A DNA stretch of 64,000 bases from Auanema rhodensis (Eukaryota; Nematoda; Chromadorea; Rhabditida; Rhabditidae). The position numbers and the translations under genes were made by a program. The notes beneath the pieces were generated by a model that had not been told where the DNA came from, did not search any database, and saw only the letters and a program-made list of their open reading frames with translations. The stretch covers positions 2,914,001-2,978,000 of the forward strand of contig OZ059896.1 in the NCBI GenBank assembly GCA_964057225.1, read 5' to 3'. Positions within the stretch are counted from its first letter, which is position 1, and each line of letters opens with the position of its first letter. This document shows, one piece after another, positions 37,488-50,470 of the stretch.

Positions 37488-40400
37488 CACCGAGATATCA
37501 ACTGATATAAGTTCACACTTATATCCTCGATTTTCACCCTGAAGAATTAATTTTTTCGTTGAATAACATTGTCCATCGTTTTTGCCTTGAAAGAAGGAAT
37601 CTAAAAACATCTACTTTTTGCTAAATTATTTTGAAATTTTTCGAAAAAATTTTTGTCAAAATGTTTTTGGAAGCAATTTTGAGTGTACATGGAAACTCAA
37701 CATACACTATTGCATCATTTTTCAAACGATCATAACTAATTTTTGTATTAAGCTTTTCTCAATGTAATATAGTGCATTCGATGCGGATTTTTAAGCTGCG
37801 TCGATCTGTGTTATCAGATTTGCGCTAGCTTAAAAATGCACCGAGATATTAACTGATATAAGTTCACACTTATATCCTCGATTTTCACCCTGAAGAATTA
37901 ATTTTTTCGTTGAATAACATTGTCCATCGTTTTTGCCTTGAAAGAAGGAATCTAAAAACATCTACTTTTTGCTAAATTATTTTGAAATTTTTCGAAAAAA
38001 TTTTTGTCAAAATGTTTTTGGAAGCAATTTTGAGTGTACATGGAAACTCAACTTACACTAATGCATCATTTTTCAAACGATCATAACTAATTTTTGTGAT
38101 GAGCGTTTCTCCATGTAGTATAATGCATTCGATGCGGATTTTTAAGCTGCGTCGATCTGTGTTATCAGATTTGCGCTAGCTTAAAAATGCACCGAGATAT
38201 CAACTGATATAAGTTCACACTTATATCCTCGATTTTCACCCTGAAGAATTAATTTTTTCGTTGAATAACATTGTCCATCGTTTTTGCCTTGAAAGAAGGA
38301 ATCTAAAAACATCTACTTTTTGCTAAATTATTTTGAAATTTTTCGAAAAAATTTTTGTCAAAATGTTTTTGGAAGCAATTTTGAGTGTACATGGAAACTC
38401 AACATACACTATTGCATCATTTTTCAAACGATCATAACTAATTTTTGTATTAAGCTTTTCTCAATGTAATATAGTGCATTCGATGCGGATTTTTAAGCTG
38501 CGTCGATCTGTGTTATCAGATTTGCGCTAGCTTAAAAATGCACCGAGATATTAACTGATATAAGTTCACACTTATATCCTCGATTTTCACCCTGAAGAAT
38601 TAATTTTTTCGTTGAATAACATTGTCCATCGTTTTTGCCTTGAAAGAAGGAATCTAAAAACATCTACTTTTTGCTAAATTATTTTGAAATTTTTCGAAAA
38701 AATTTTTGTCAAAATGTTTTTGGAAGCAATTTTGAGTGTACATGGAAACTCAACATACACTAATGCATCATTTTTCAAACGATCATAACTAATTTTGGTA
38801 TTAAGCTTTCCTCAATGTAATATAGTGCATTCGATGCGGATTTTTAAGCTGCGTCGATCTGTGTTATCAGATTTGCGCTAGCTTAAAAATGCACCGAGAT
38901 ATCAACTGATATAAGTTCACACTTATATCCTCGATTTTCACCCTGAAGAATTAATTTTTTCGTTGAATAACATTGTCCATCGTTTTTGCCTTGAAAGAAG
39001 GAATCTAAAAACATCTACTTTTTGCTAAATTATTTTGAAATTTTTCGAAAAAATTTTTGTCAAAATGTTTTTGGAAGCAATTTTGAGTGTACATGGAAAC
39101 TCAACTTACACTAATGCATCATTTTTCAAACGATCATAACTAATTTTTGTGATGAGCGTTTCTCCATGTAGTATAATGCATTCGATGCGGATTTTTAAGC
39201 TGCGTCGATCTGTGTTATCAGATTTGCGCTAGCTTAAAAATGCACCGAGATATCAACTGATATAAGTTCACACTTATATCCTCGATTTTCACCCTGAAGA
39301 ATTAATTTTTTCGTTGAATAACATTGTCCATCGTTTTTGCCTTGAAAGAAGGAATCTAAAAACATCTACTTTTTGCTAAATTATTTTGAAATTTTTCGAA
39401 AAAATTTTTGTCAAAATGTTTTTGGAAGCAATTTTGAGTGTACATGGAAACTCAACTTACACTAATGCATCATTTTTCAAACGATCATAACTAATTTTTG
39501 TGATGAGCGTTTCTCCATGTAGTATAATGCATTCGATGCGGATTTTTAAGCTGCGTCGATCTGTGTTATCAGATTTGCGCTAGCTTAAAAATGCACCGAG
39601 ATATCAACTGATATAAGTTCACACTTATATCCTCGATTTTCACCCTGAAGAATTAATTTTTTCGTTGAATAACATTGTCCATCGTTTTTGCCTTGAAAGA
39701 AGGAATCTAAAAACATCTACTTTTTGCTAAATTATTTTGAAATTTTTCGAAAAAATTTTTGTCAAAATGTTTTTGGAAGCAATTTTGAGTGTACATGGAA
39801 ACTCAACATACACTATTGCATCATTTTTCAAACGATCATAACTAATTTTTGTATTAAGCTTTTCTCAATGTAATATAGTGCATTCGATGCGGATTTTTAA
39901 GCTGCGTCGATCTGTGTTATCAGATTTGCGCTAGCTTAAAAATGCACCGAGATATTAACTGATATAAGTTCACACTTATATCCTCGATTTTCACCCTGAA
40001 GAATTAATTTTTTCGTTGAATAACATTGTCCATCGTTTTTGCCTTGAAAGAAGGAATCTAAAAACATCTACTTTTTGCTAAATTATTTTGAAATTTTTCG
40101 AAAAAATTTTTGTCAAAATGTTTTTGGAAGCAATTTTGAGTGTACATGGAAACTCAACTTACACTAATGCATCATTTTTCAAACGATCATAACTAATTTT
40201 TGTGATGAGCGTTTCTCCATGTAGTATAATGCATTCGATGCGGATTTTTAAGCTGCGTCGATCTGTGTTATCAGATTTGCGCTAGCTTAAAAATGCACCG
40301 AGATATCAACTGATATAAGTTCACACTTATATCCTCGATTTTCACCCTGAAGAATTAATTTTTTCGTTGAATAACATTGTCCATCGTTTTTGCCTTGAAA

Positions 40401-43400
40401 GAAGGAATCTAAAAACATCTACTTTTTGCTAAATTATTTTGAAATTTTTCGAAAAAATTTTTGTCAAAATGTTTTTGGAAGCAATTTTGAGTGTACATGG
40501 AAACTCAACATACACTATTGCATCATTTTTCAAACGATCATAACTAATTTTTGTATTAAGCTTTTCTCAATGTAATATAGTGCATTCGATGCGGATTTTT
40601 AAGCTGCGTCGATCTGTGTTATCAGATTTGCGCTAGCTTAAAAATGCACCGAGATATTAACTGATATAAGTTCACACTTATATCCTCGATTTTCACCCTG
40701 AAGAATTAATTTTTTCGTTGAATAACATTGTCCATCGTTTTTGCCTTGAAAGAAGGAATCTAAAAACATCTACTTTTTGCTAAATTATTTTGAAATTTTT
40801 CGAAAAAATTTTTGTCAAAATGTTTTTGGAAGCAATTTTGAGTGTACATGGAAACTCAACATACACTATTGCATCATTTTTCAAACGATCATAACTAATT
40901 TTTGTATTAAGCTTTTCTCAATGTAATATAGTGCATTCGATGCGGATTTTTAAGCTGCGTCGATCTGTGTTATCAGATTTGCGCTAGCTTAAAAATGCAC
41001 CGAGATATTAACTGATATAAGTTCACACTTATATCCTCGATTTTCACCCTGAAGAATTAATTTTTTCGTTGAATAACATTGTCCATCGTTTTTGCCTTGA
41101 AAGAAGGAATCTAAAAACATCTACTTTTTGCTAAATTATTTTGAAATTTTTCGAAAAAATTTTTGTCAAAATGTTTTTGGAAGCAATTTTGAGTGTACAT
41201 GGAAACTCAACATACACTAATGCATCATTTTTCAAACGATCATAACTAATTTTTGTATTAAGCTTTCCTCAATGTAATATAGTGCATTCGATGCGGATTT
41301 TTAAGCTGCGTCGATCTGTGTTATCAGATTTGCGCTAGCTTAAAAATGCACCGAGATATCAACTGATATAAGTTCACACTTATATCCTCGATTTTCACCC
41401 TGAAGAATTAATTTTTTCGTTGAATAACATTGTCCATCGTTTTTGCCTTGAAAGAAGGAATCTAAAAACATCTACTTTTTGCTAAATTATTTTGAAATTT
41501 TTCGAAAAAATTTTTGTCAAAATGTTTTTGGAAGCAATTTTGAGTGTACATGGAAACTCAACTTACACTAATGCATCATTTTTCAAACGATCATAACTAA
41601 TTTTTGTGATGAGCGTTTCTCCATGTAGTATAATGCATTCGATGCGGATTTTTAAGCTGCGTCGATCTGTGTTATCAGATTTGCGCTAGCTTAAAAATGC
41701 ACCGAGATATCAACTGATATAAGTTCACACTTATATCCTCGATTTTCACCCTGAAGAATTAATTTTTTCGTTGAATAACATTGTCCATCGTTTTTGCCTT
41801 GAAAGAAGGAATCTAAAAACATCTACTTTTTGCTAAATTATTTTGAAATTTTTCGAAAAAATTTTTGTCAAAATGTTTTTGGAAGCAATTTTGAGTGTAC
41901 ATGGAAACTCAACATACACTATTGCATCATTTTTCAAACGATCATAACTAATTTTTGTATTAAGCTTTTCTCAATGTAATATAGTGCATTCGATGCGGAT
42001 TTTTAAGCTGCGTCGATCTGTGTTATCAGATTTGCGCTAGCTTAAAAATGCACCGAGATATTAACTGATATAAGTTCACACTTATATCCTCGATTTTCAC
42101 CCTGAAGAATTAATTTTTTCGTTGAATAACATTGTCCATCGTTTTTGCCTTGAAAGAAGGAATCTAAAAACATCTACTTTTTGCTAAATTATTTTGAAAT
42201 TTTTCGAAAAAATTTTTGTCAAAATGTTTTTGGAAGCAATTTTGAGTGTACATGGAAACTCAACATACACTATTGCATCATTTTTCAAACGATCATAACT
42301 AATTTTTGTATTAAGCTTTTCTCAATGTAATATAGTGCATTCGATGCGGATTTTTAAGCTGCGTCGATCTGTGTTATCAGATTTGCGCTAGCTTAAAAAT
42401 GCACCGAGATATTAACTGATATAAGTTCACACTTATATCCTCGATTTTCACCCTGAAGAATTAATTTTTTCGTTGAATAACATTGTCCATCGTTTTTGCC
42501 TTGAAAGAAGGAATCTAAAAACATCTACTTTTTGCTAAATTATTTTGAAATTTTTCGAAAAAATTTTTGTCAAAATGTTTTTGGAAGCAATTTTGAGTGT
42601 ACATGGAAACTCAACATACACTAATGCATCATTTTTTAAACGATCATAACTAATTTTTGTATTAAGCTTTCCTCAATGTAGTATAGTGCATTCGATGCGG
42701 ATTTTTAAGCTGCGTCGATCTGTGTTATCAGATTTGCGCTAGCTTAAAAATGCACCTAGATATCATCTGATATAAGTTCACACTTATATCCTCGATTTTC
42801 ACCCTGAAGAATTAATTTTTTCGTTGAATAACATTGTCCATCGTTTTTGCCTTGAAAGAAGGAATCTAAAAACATCTACTTTTTGCTAAATTATTTTGAA
42901 ATTTTTCGAAAAAATTTTTGTCAAAATGTTTTTGGAAGCAATTTTGAGTGTACATGGAAACTCAACATACACTAATGCATCATTTTTTAAACGATCATAA
43001 CTAATTTTTGTATTAAGCTTTCCTCAATGTAGTATAGTGCATTCGATGCGGATTTTTAAGCTGCGTCGATCTATGTTATCAGATTTGCGCTAGCTTAAAA
43101 ATGCACCGAGATATCAACTGATATAAGTTCACACTTATATCCTCGATTTTCACCCTGAAGAATTAATTTTTTCGTTGAATAACATTGTCCATCGTTTTTG
43201 CCTTGAAAGAAGGAATCTAAAAACATCTACTTTTTGCTAAATTATTTTGAAATTTTTCGAAAAAATTTTTGTCAAAATGTTTTTGGAAGCAATTTTGAGT
43301 GTACATGGAAACTCAACATACACTATTGCATCATTTTTCAAACGATCATAACTAATTTTTGTATTAAGCTTTTCTCAATGTAATATAGTGCATTCGATGC

Positions 43401-43805
43401 GGATTTTTAAGCTGCGTCGATCTGTGTTATCAGATTTGCGCTAGCTTAAAAATGCACCGAGATATTAACTGATATAAGTTCACACTTATATCCTCGATTT
43501 TCACCCTGAAGAATTAATTTTTTCGTTGAATAACATTGTCCATCGTTTTTGCCTTGAAAGAAGGAATCTAAAAACATCTACTTTTTGCTAAATTATTTTG
43601 AAATTTTTCGAAAAAATTTTTGTCAAAATGTTTTTGGAAGCAATTTTGAGTGTACATGGAAACTCAACATACACTAATGCATCATTTTTTAAACGATCAT
43701 AACTAATTTTTGTATTAAGCTTTCCTCAATGTAGTATAGTGCATTCGATGCGGATTTTTAAGCTGCGTCGATCTATGTTATCAGATTTGCGCTAGCTTAA
43801 AAATG
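37488..43805. repeat. Block B3: M108-M125, family with CACTATTG and CAACTTAC units
   Basis: Unit starts: 37488, 37839, 38190, 38541, 38892, 39243, 39594, 39945, 40296, 40647, 40998, 41349, 41700, 42051, 42402, 42753, 43104, 43455; all are 351 bp. CACTATTG occurs in M108, M110, M114, M116, M117, M120, M121 and M124; each is followed by a unit that starts with GATATTAAC, so the two variants travel as one cassette across the unit border. CAACTTAC occurs in M109, M112, M113, M115 and M119. The order M115-M118 is repeated by M119-M122 at 1404 bases. M122, M123 and M125 share ATTTTTTAAACG. Confidence 0.85.
42753..43103. repeat. M123 with CACCTAGATATCATCTG start
   Basis: This unit opens with CACCTAG instead of CACCGAG and has TATCATCTG instead of TATCAACTG. 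The same double change is found again only in M174 (60634), 17881 bases away. M97 (33628) has the TCATCTG change alone. Confidence 0.85.
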
Positions 43806-44156
43806 CACCGAGATATCAACTGATATAAGTTCACACTTATATCCTCGATTTTCTCCCTGAAGAATTAATTTTTTCGTTGAATAACATTGTCCATCGTTTT
43901 TGCCTTGAAAGAAGGAATCTAAAAACATCTACTTTTTGCTAAATTATTTTGAAATTTTTCGAAAAAATTTTTGTCAAAATGTTTTTGGAAGCAATTTTGA
44001 GTGTACATGGAAACTCAACATACACTAATGCATCATTTTTCAAACGATCATAACTAATTTTTGTATTAAGCTTTTCTTAATGTAGTATAGTGCATTCGAT
44101 GGGGACTTTTAAGCTGCGTCGATCTGTGTTATCAGATTTGCGCTAGCTTAAAAATG
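43806..44156. repeat. M126, unit shared with M157
   Basis: M126 has TCTCCCTG, an unmodified CATTGTCC and the rare GATGGGGACTTTT. Only M157 (54679) has the same GATGGGGAC. With M127 it forms the left end of a dispersed copy pair, described under 54679-55379. Confidence 0.85.
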
Positions 44157-45910
44157 CACCGAGATATTAACTGATATAAGTTCACACTTATATCCTCGAT
44201 TTTCACCCTGAAGAATTAATTTTTTCGTTGAATAACATTGTCCATCGTTTTCGCCTCAAAAAAAGGAATCTAAAAACATCTACTTTTTGCGAAATTATTC
44301 TGAAATTTTTCGAAAAAATTTTGTCAAAATGTTTTTGGAAGCAATGTTGAGTGTACATGGAAACTCAACATACACTAATGGATCATTTTTCAAACGATCA
44401 TAACTAATTTTTGTGGTGAGCGTTTCTCCATGTAGTATAATGCATTCGATGCGGATTTTCAAGCTGCGTCGATCTGTACTATCAGATTTGCGCTAGCTTG
44501 AAAATGCACCGAGATATGAACTGATATAAGTTCACACTTATATCCTCGATTTTCACCCTGAAGAATTAATTTTTTCGTTGAATTACATTGTCCATCGTTT
44601 TTGCCTTGAAAAAAGGAATCTAAAAACATCTACTTTTCGCTAAATTATTTTGAAATTTTTCGAAAAAATTTTTGTCAAAATGTTTTTGGAAGCAATTTTG
44701 AGTGTACATGGAAACTCAACATACACTAATGCATCATTTTTCAAACAATCATAACTAATTTTTGTATTAAGCTTTCCTCAATGTAATATAGTGCATTCGA
44801 TGCGGATTTTTAAGCTGCGTCGATCTGTGTTATCAGATTTGCGCTAGCTTAAAAATGCACCGAGATATCAACTGATATAAGTTCACACTTATATCCTCGA
44901 TTTTCACCCTGAAGAATTAATTTTTTCGTTGAATAACATTGTCCATCGTTTTTGCCTTGAAAAAAGGAATCTAAAAACATCTACTTTTTGCTAAATTATT
45001 TTGAAATTTTTCGAAAAAATTTTTGTCAAAATGTTTTTGGAAGCAATTTTGAGTGTACATGGAAACTCAACATACACTAATGCATCATTTTTCAAACGAT
45101 CATAACTAATTTTTGTATTAAGCTTTGCTTAATGTAGTATAGTGCATTCGATGCGGACTTTTAAGCTGCGTCGATCTGTGTTATCAGATTTGCGCTAGCT
45201 TAAAAATGCACCGAGATATCAACTGATATAAGTTCACACTTATATCCTCGATTTTCACCCTGAAGAATTAATTTTTTCGTTGAATAACATTGTCCATCGT
45301 TTTTGCCTTGAAAGAAGGAATCTAAAAACATCTACTTTTTGCTAAATTATTTTGAAATTTTTCGAAAAAATTTTTGTCAAAATGTTTTTGGAAGCAATTT
45401 TGAGTGTACATGGAAACTCAACATACACTAATGCATCATTTTTCAAACGATCATAACTAATTTTTGTATTAAGCTTTCCTCAATGTACTATAGTGCATTC
45501 GATGCGGATTTTTAAGCTGCGTCGATCTGTGTTATCAGATTTGCGCTAGCTTAAAAATGCACCGAGATATCAACTGATATAAGTTCACACTTATATCCTC
45601 GATTTTCTCCCTGAAGAATTAATTTTTTCGTTGAATAACATCGTCCATCGTTTTTGCCTTGAAAGAAGGAATCTAAAAACATCTACTTTTTGCTAAATTA
45701 TTTTGAAATTTTTCGAAAAAATTTTTGTCAAAATGTTTTTGGAAGCAATTTTGAGTGTACATGGAAACTCAACATACACTAATGCATCATTTTTCAAACG
45801 ATCATAACTAATTTTTGTATTAAGCTTTTCTTAATGTAGTATAGTGCATTCGATGCGGACTTTTAAGCTGCGTCGATCTGTGTTATCAGATTTGCGCTAG
45901 CTTAAAAATG
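44157..45910. repeat. Block B4, copy 1 of the 5-monomer unit (M127-M131)
   Basis: Unit starts: 44157, 44507, 44858, 45209, 45560. The five positions are: (a) GATATTAAC, TCAAAAAAAGG, GCGAAATT, GTTGAG, ends CTTGAAAATG; (b) GATATGAAC, AAACAATC, AAGCTTTCCTCAATGTAAT; (c) TTGAAAAAAGG, AAGCTTTGCTTAATG, GGACTTTT; (d) TTGAAAGAAGG, AAGCTTTCCTCAATGTACTATAG; (e) TCTCCCTG, CATCGTCC, CTTTTCTTAATG, GGACTTTT. This copy has private changes in (a), namely TTTTCGCC, ATTCTG, AATGGATC and GTGGTGAG, and in (b), GAATTACATT and CTTTTCGC. Confidence 0.88.
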
Positions 45911-47664
45911 CACCGAGATATTAACTGATATAAGTTCACACTTATATCCTCGATTTTCACCCTGAAAAATTAATTTTTTCGTTGAATAACATTGTCCATC
46001 GTTTTTGCCTCAAAAAAAGGAATCTAAAAACATCTACTTTTTGCGAAATTATTTTGAAATTTTTCGAAAAAATTTTGTCAAAATGTTTTTGGAAGCAATG
46101 TTGAGTGTACATGGAAACTCAACATACACTAATGCATCATTTTTCAAACGATCATAACTAATTTTTGTGATGAGCGTTTCTCCATGTAGTATAATGCATT
46201 CGATGCGGATTTTTAAGCTGCGTCGATCTGTACTATCAGATTTGCGCTAGCTTGAAAATGCACCGAGATATGAACTGATATAAGTTCACACTTATATCCT
46301 CGATTTTCACCCTGAAGAATTAATTTTTTCGTTGAATAACATTGTCCATCGTTTTTGCCTTGAAAGAAGGAATCTAAAAACATCTACTTTTTGCTAAATT
46401 ATTTTGAAATTTTTCGAAAAAATTTTTGTCAAAATGTTTTTGGAAGCAATTTTGAGTGTACATGGAAACTCAACATACACTAATGCATCATTTTTCAAAC
46501 AATCATAACTAATTTTTGTATTAAGCTTTCCTCAATGTAATATAGTGCATTCGATGCGGATTTTTAAGCTGCGTCGATCTGTGTTATCAGATTTGCGCTA
46601 GCTTAAAAATGCACCGAGATATCAACTGATATAAGTTCACACTTATATCCTCGATTTTCACCCTGAAGAATTAATTTTTTCGTTGAATAACATTGTCCAT
46701 CGTTTTTGCCTTGAAAAAAGGAATCTAAAAACATCTACTTTTTGCTAAATTATTTTGAAATTTTTCGAAAAAATTTTTGTCAAAATGTTTTTGGAAGCAA
46801 TTTTGAGTGTACATGGAAACTCAACATACACTAATGCATCATTTTTCAAACGATCATAACTAATTTTTGTATTAAGCTTTGCTTAATGTAGTATAGTGCA
46901 TTCGATGCGGACTTTTAAGCTGCGTCGATCTGTGTTATCAGATTTGCGCTAGCTTAAAAATGCACCGAGATATCAACTGATATAAGTTCACACTTATATC
47001 CTCGATTTTCACCCTGAAGAATTAATTTTTTCGTTGAATAACATTGTCCATCGTTTTTGCCTTGAAAGAAGGAATCTAAAAACATCTACTTTTTGCTAAA
47101 TTATTTTGAAATTTTTCGAAAAAATTTTTGTCAAAATGTTTTTGGAAGCAATTTTGAGTGTACATGGAAACTCAACATACACTAATGCATCATTTTTCAA
47201 ACGATCATAACTAATTTTTGTATTAAGCTTTCCTCAATGTACTATAGTGCATTCGATGCGGATTTTTAAGCTGCGTCGATCTGTGTTATCAGATTTGCGC
47301 TAGCTTAAAAATGCACCGAGATATCAACTGATATAAGTTCACACTTATATCCTCGATTTTCTCCCTGAAGAATTAATTTTTTCGTTGAATAACATCGTCC
47401 ATCGTTTTTGCCTTGAAAGAAGGAATCTAAAAACATCTACTTTTTGCTAAATTATTTTGAAATTTTTCGAAAAAATTTTTGTCAAAATGTTTTTGGAAGC
47501 AATTTTGAGTGTACATGGAAACTCAACATACACTAATGCATCATTTTTCAAACGATCATAACTAATTTTTGTATTAAGCTTTTCTTAATGTAGTATAGTG
47601 CATTCGATGCGGACTTTTAAGCTGCGTCGATCTGTGTTATCAGATTTGCGCTAGCTTAAAAATG
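45911..47664. repeat. Block B4, copy 2 of the 5-monomer unit (M132-M136)
   Basis: Unit starts: 45911, 46261, 46612, 46963, 47314. It has the same a-to-e order and lacks the private changes of copy 1 in (a) and (b). In position (a) it has CTGAAAAATT. The next in-phase copy starts 2105 bases later, not 1754, because one extra unit (M137) is inserted. Confidence 0.9.
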
Positions 47665-48015
47665 CACCGAGATATTAACTGATATAAGTTCACACTTATA
47701 TCCTCGATTTTCACCCTGAAAAATTAATTTTTTCGTTGAATAACATTGTCCATCGTTTTTGCCTCAAAAAAAGGAATCTGAAAACATCTACTTTTCGCTA
47801 AATTATTTTGAAATTTTTCGAAAAAATTTTTGTCAAAATGTTTTTGGAAGCAATTTTGAGTGTACATGAAAACTCAACATACACTAATGCATCATTTTTC
47901 AAACGATCATAACTAATTTTTGTATTAAGCTTTTCTTAATGTAGTATAGTGCATTCGATGCGGACTTTTAAGCTGCGTCGATCTGTGTTATCAGATTTGC
48001 GCTAGCTTAAAAATG
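47665..48015. repeat. M137, hybrid a/e monomer inserted between 5-mer copies
   Basis: The left third matches position (a) units: GATATTAAC, CTGAAAAATT and TCAAAAAAAGG. The rest matches position (e) units: GCTAAATT, TTTTGAG, CTTTTCTTAATG and GGACTTTT. It has AATCTGAAAAC, a CTTTTCGC segment shared with M128, and a private CATGAAAACTC. It is the expected product of an out-of-register exchange between (a) and (e) units, and it shifts the 5-monomer phase by one. Confidence 0.85.
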
Positions 48016-49769
48016 CACCGAGATATTAACTGATATAAGTTCACACTTATATCCTCGATTTTCACCCTGAAAAATTAATTTTTTCGTTGAATAACATTGT
48101 CCATCGTTTTTGCCTCAAAAAAAGGAATCTAAAAACATCTACTTTTTGCGAAATTATTTTGAAATTTTTCGAAAAAATTTTGTCAAAATGTTTTTGGAAG
48201 CAATGTTGAGTGTACATGGAAACTCAACATACACTAATGCATCATTTTTCAAACGATCATAACTAATTTTTGTGATGAGCGTTTCTCCATGTAGTATAAT
48301 GCATTCGATGCGGATTTTTAAGCTGCGTCGATCTGTACTATCAGATTTGCGCTAGCTTGAAAATGCACCGAGATATGAACTGATATAAGTTCACACTTAT
48401 ATCCTCGATTTTCACCCTGAAGAATTAATTTTTTCGTTGAATAACATTGTCCATCGTTTTTGCCTTGAAAGAAGGAATCTAAAAACATCTACTTTTTGCT
48501 AAATTATTTTGAAATTTTTCGAAAAAATTTTTGTCAAAATGTTTTTGGAAGCAATTTTGAGTGTACATGGAAACTCAACATACACTAATGCATCATTTTT
48601 CAAACAATCATAACTAATTTTTGTATTAAGCTTTCCTCAATGTAATATAGTGCATTCGATGCGGATTTTTAAGCTGCGTCGATCTGTGTTATCAGATTTG
48701 CGCTAGCTTAAAAATGCACCGAGATATCAACTGATATAAGTTCACACTTATATCCTCGATTTTCACCCTGAAGAATTAATTTTTTCGTTGAATAACATTG
48801 TCCATCGTTTTTGCCTTGAAAAAAGGAATCTAAAAACATCTACTTTTTGCTAAATTATTTTGAAATTTTTCGAAAAAATTTTTGTCAAAATGTTTTTGGA
48901 AGCAATTTTGAGTGTACATGGAAACTCAACATACACTAATGCATCATTTTTCAAACGATCATAACTAATTTTTGTATTAAGCTTTGCTTAATGTAGTATA
49001 GTGCATTCGATGCGGACTTTTAAGCTGCGTCGATCTGTGTTATCAGATTTGCGCTAGCTTAAAAATGCACCGAGATATCAACTGATATAAGTTCACACTT
49101 ATATCCTCGATTTTCACCCTGAAGAATTAATTTTTTCGTTGAATAACATTGTCCATCGTTTTTGCCTTGAAAGAAGGAATCTAAAAACATCTACTTTTTG
49201 CTAAATTATTTTGAAATTTTTCGAAAAAATTTTTGTCAAAATGTTTTTGGAAGCAATTTTGAGTGTACATGGAAACTCAACATACACTAATGCATCATTT
49301 TTCAAACGATCATAACTAATTTTTGTATTAAGCTTTCCTCAATGTACTATAGTGCATTCGATGCGGATTTTTAAGCTGCGTCGATCTGTGTTATCAGATT
49401 TGCGCTAGCTTAAAAATGCACCGAGATATCAACTGATATAAGTTCACACTTATATCCTCGATTTTCTCCCTGAAGAATTAATTTTTTCGTTGAATAACAT
49501 CGTCCATCGTTTTTGCCTTGAAAGAAGGAATCTAAAAACATCTACTTTTTGCTAAATTATTTTGAAATTTTTCGAAAAAATTTTTGTCAAAATGTTTTTG
49601 GAAGCAATTTTGAGTGTACATGGAAACTCAACATACACTAATGCATCATTTTTCAAACGATCATAACTAATTTTTGTATTAAGCTTTTCTTAATGTAGTA
49701 TAGTGCATTCGATGCGGACTTTTAAGCTGCGTCGATCTGTGTTATCAGATTTGCGCTAGCTTAAAAATG
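48016..49769. repeat. Block B4, copy 3 of the 5-monomer unit (M138-M142)
   Basis: Unit starts: 48016, 48366, 48717, 49068, 49419. It matches M132-M136 position for position, including TATAATGC and TACTATC in (a) and CATCGTCC in (e). I saw no clear difference between the two copies when reading them against each other. Confidence 0.9.
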
Positions 49770-50470
49770 CACCGAGATATTAACTGATATAAGTTCACAC
49801 TTATATCCTCGATTTTCACCCTGAAAAATTAATTTTTTCGTTGAATAACATTGTCCATCGTTTTTGCCTCAAAAAAAGGAATCTAAAAACATCTACTTTT
49901 TGCGAAATTATTTTGAAATTTTTCGAAAAAATTTTGTCAAAATGTTTTTGGAAGCAATGTTGAGTGTACATGGAAACTCAACATACACTAATGCATCATT
50001 TTTCAAACGATCATAACTAATTTTTGTGATGAGCGTTTCTCCATGTAGTATAATGCATTCGATGCGGATTTTTAAGCTGCGTCGATCTGTACTATCAGAT
50101 TTGCGCTAGCTTGAAAATGCACCGAGATATGAACTGATATAAGTTCACACTTATATCCTCGATTTTCACCCTGAAGAATTAATTTTTTCGTTGAATAACA
50201 TTGTCCATCGTTTTTGCCTTGAAAGAAGGAATCTAAAAACATCTACTTTTTGCTAAATTATTTTGAAATTTTTCGAAAAAATTTTTGTCAAAATGTTTTT
50301 GGAAGCAATTTTGAGTGTACATGGAAACTCAACATACACTAATGCATCATTTTTCAAACAATCATAACTAATTTTTGTATTAAGCTTTCCTCAATGTAAT
50401 ATAGTGCATTCGATGCGGATTTTTAAGCTGCGTCGATCTGTGTTATCAGATTTGCGCTAGCTTAAAAATG
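49770..50470. repeat. Block B4, partial copy 4 (M143-M144)
   Basis: Unit starts: 49770, 50120. These are positions (a) and (b) of the 5-monomer unit, matching M138-M139 at an offset of 1754. The next unit (M145) departs from position (c): it has AATCTGAAAAC, and its right part is CTTTTCTTAATG rather than CTTTGCTTAATG. Confidence 0.88.
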
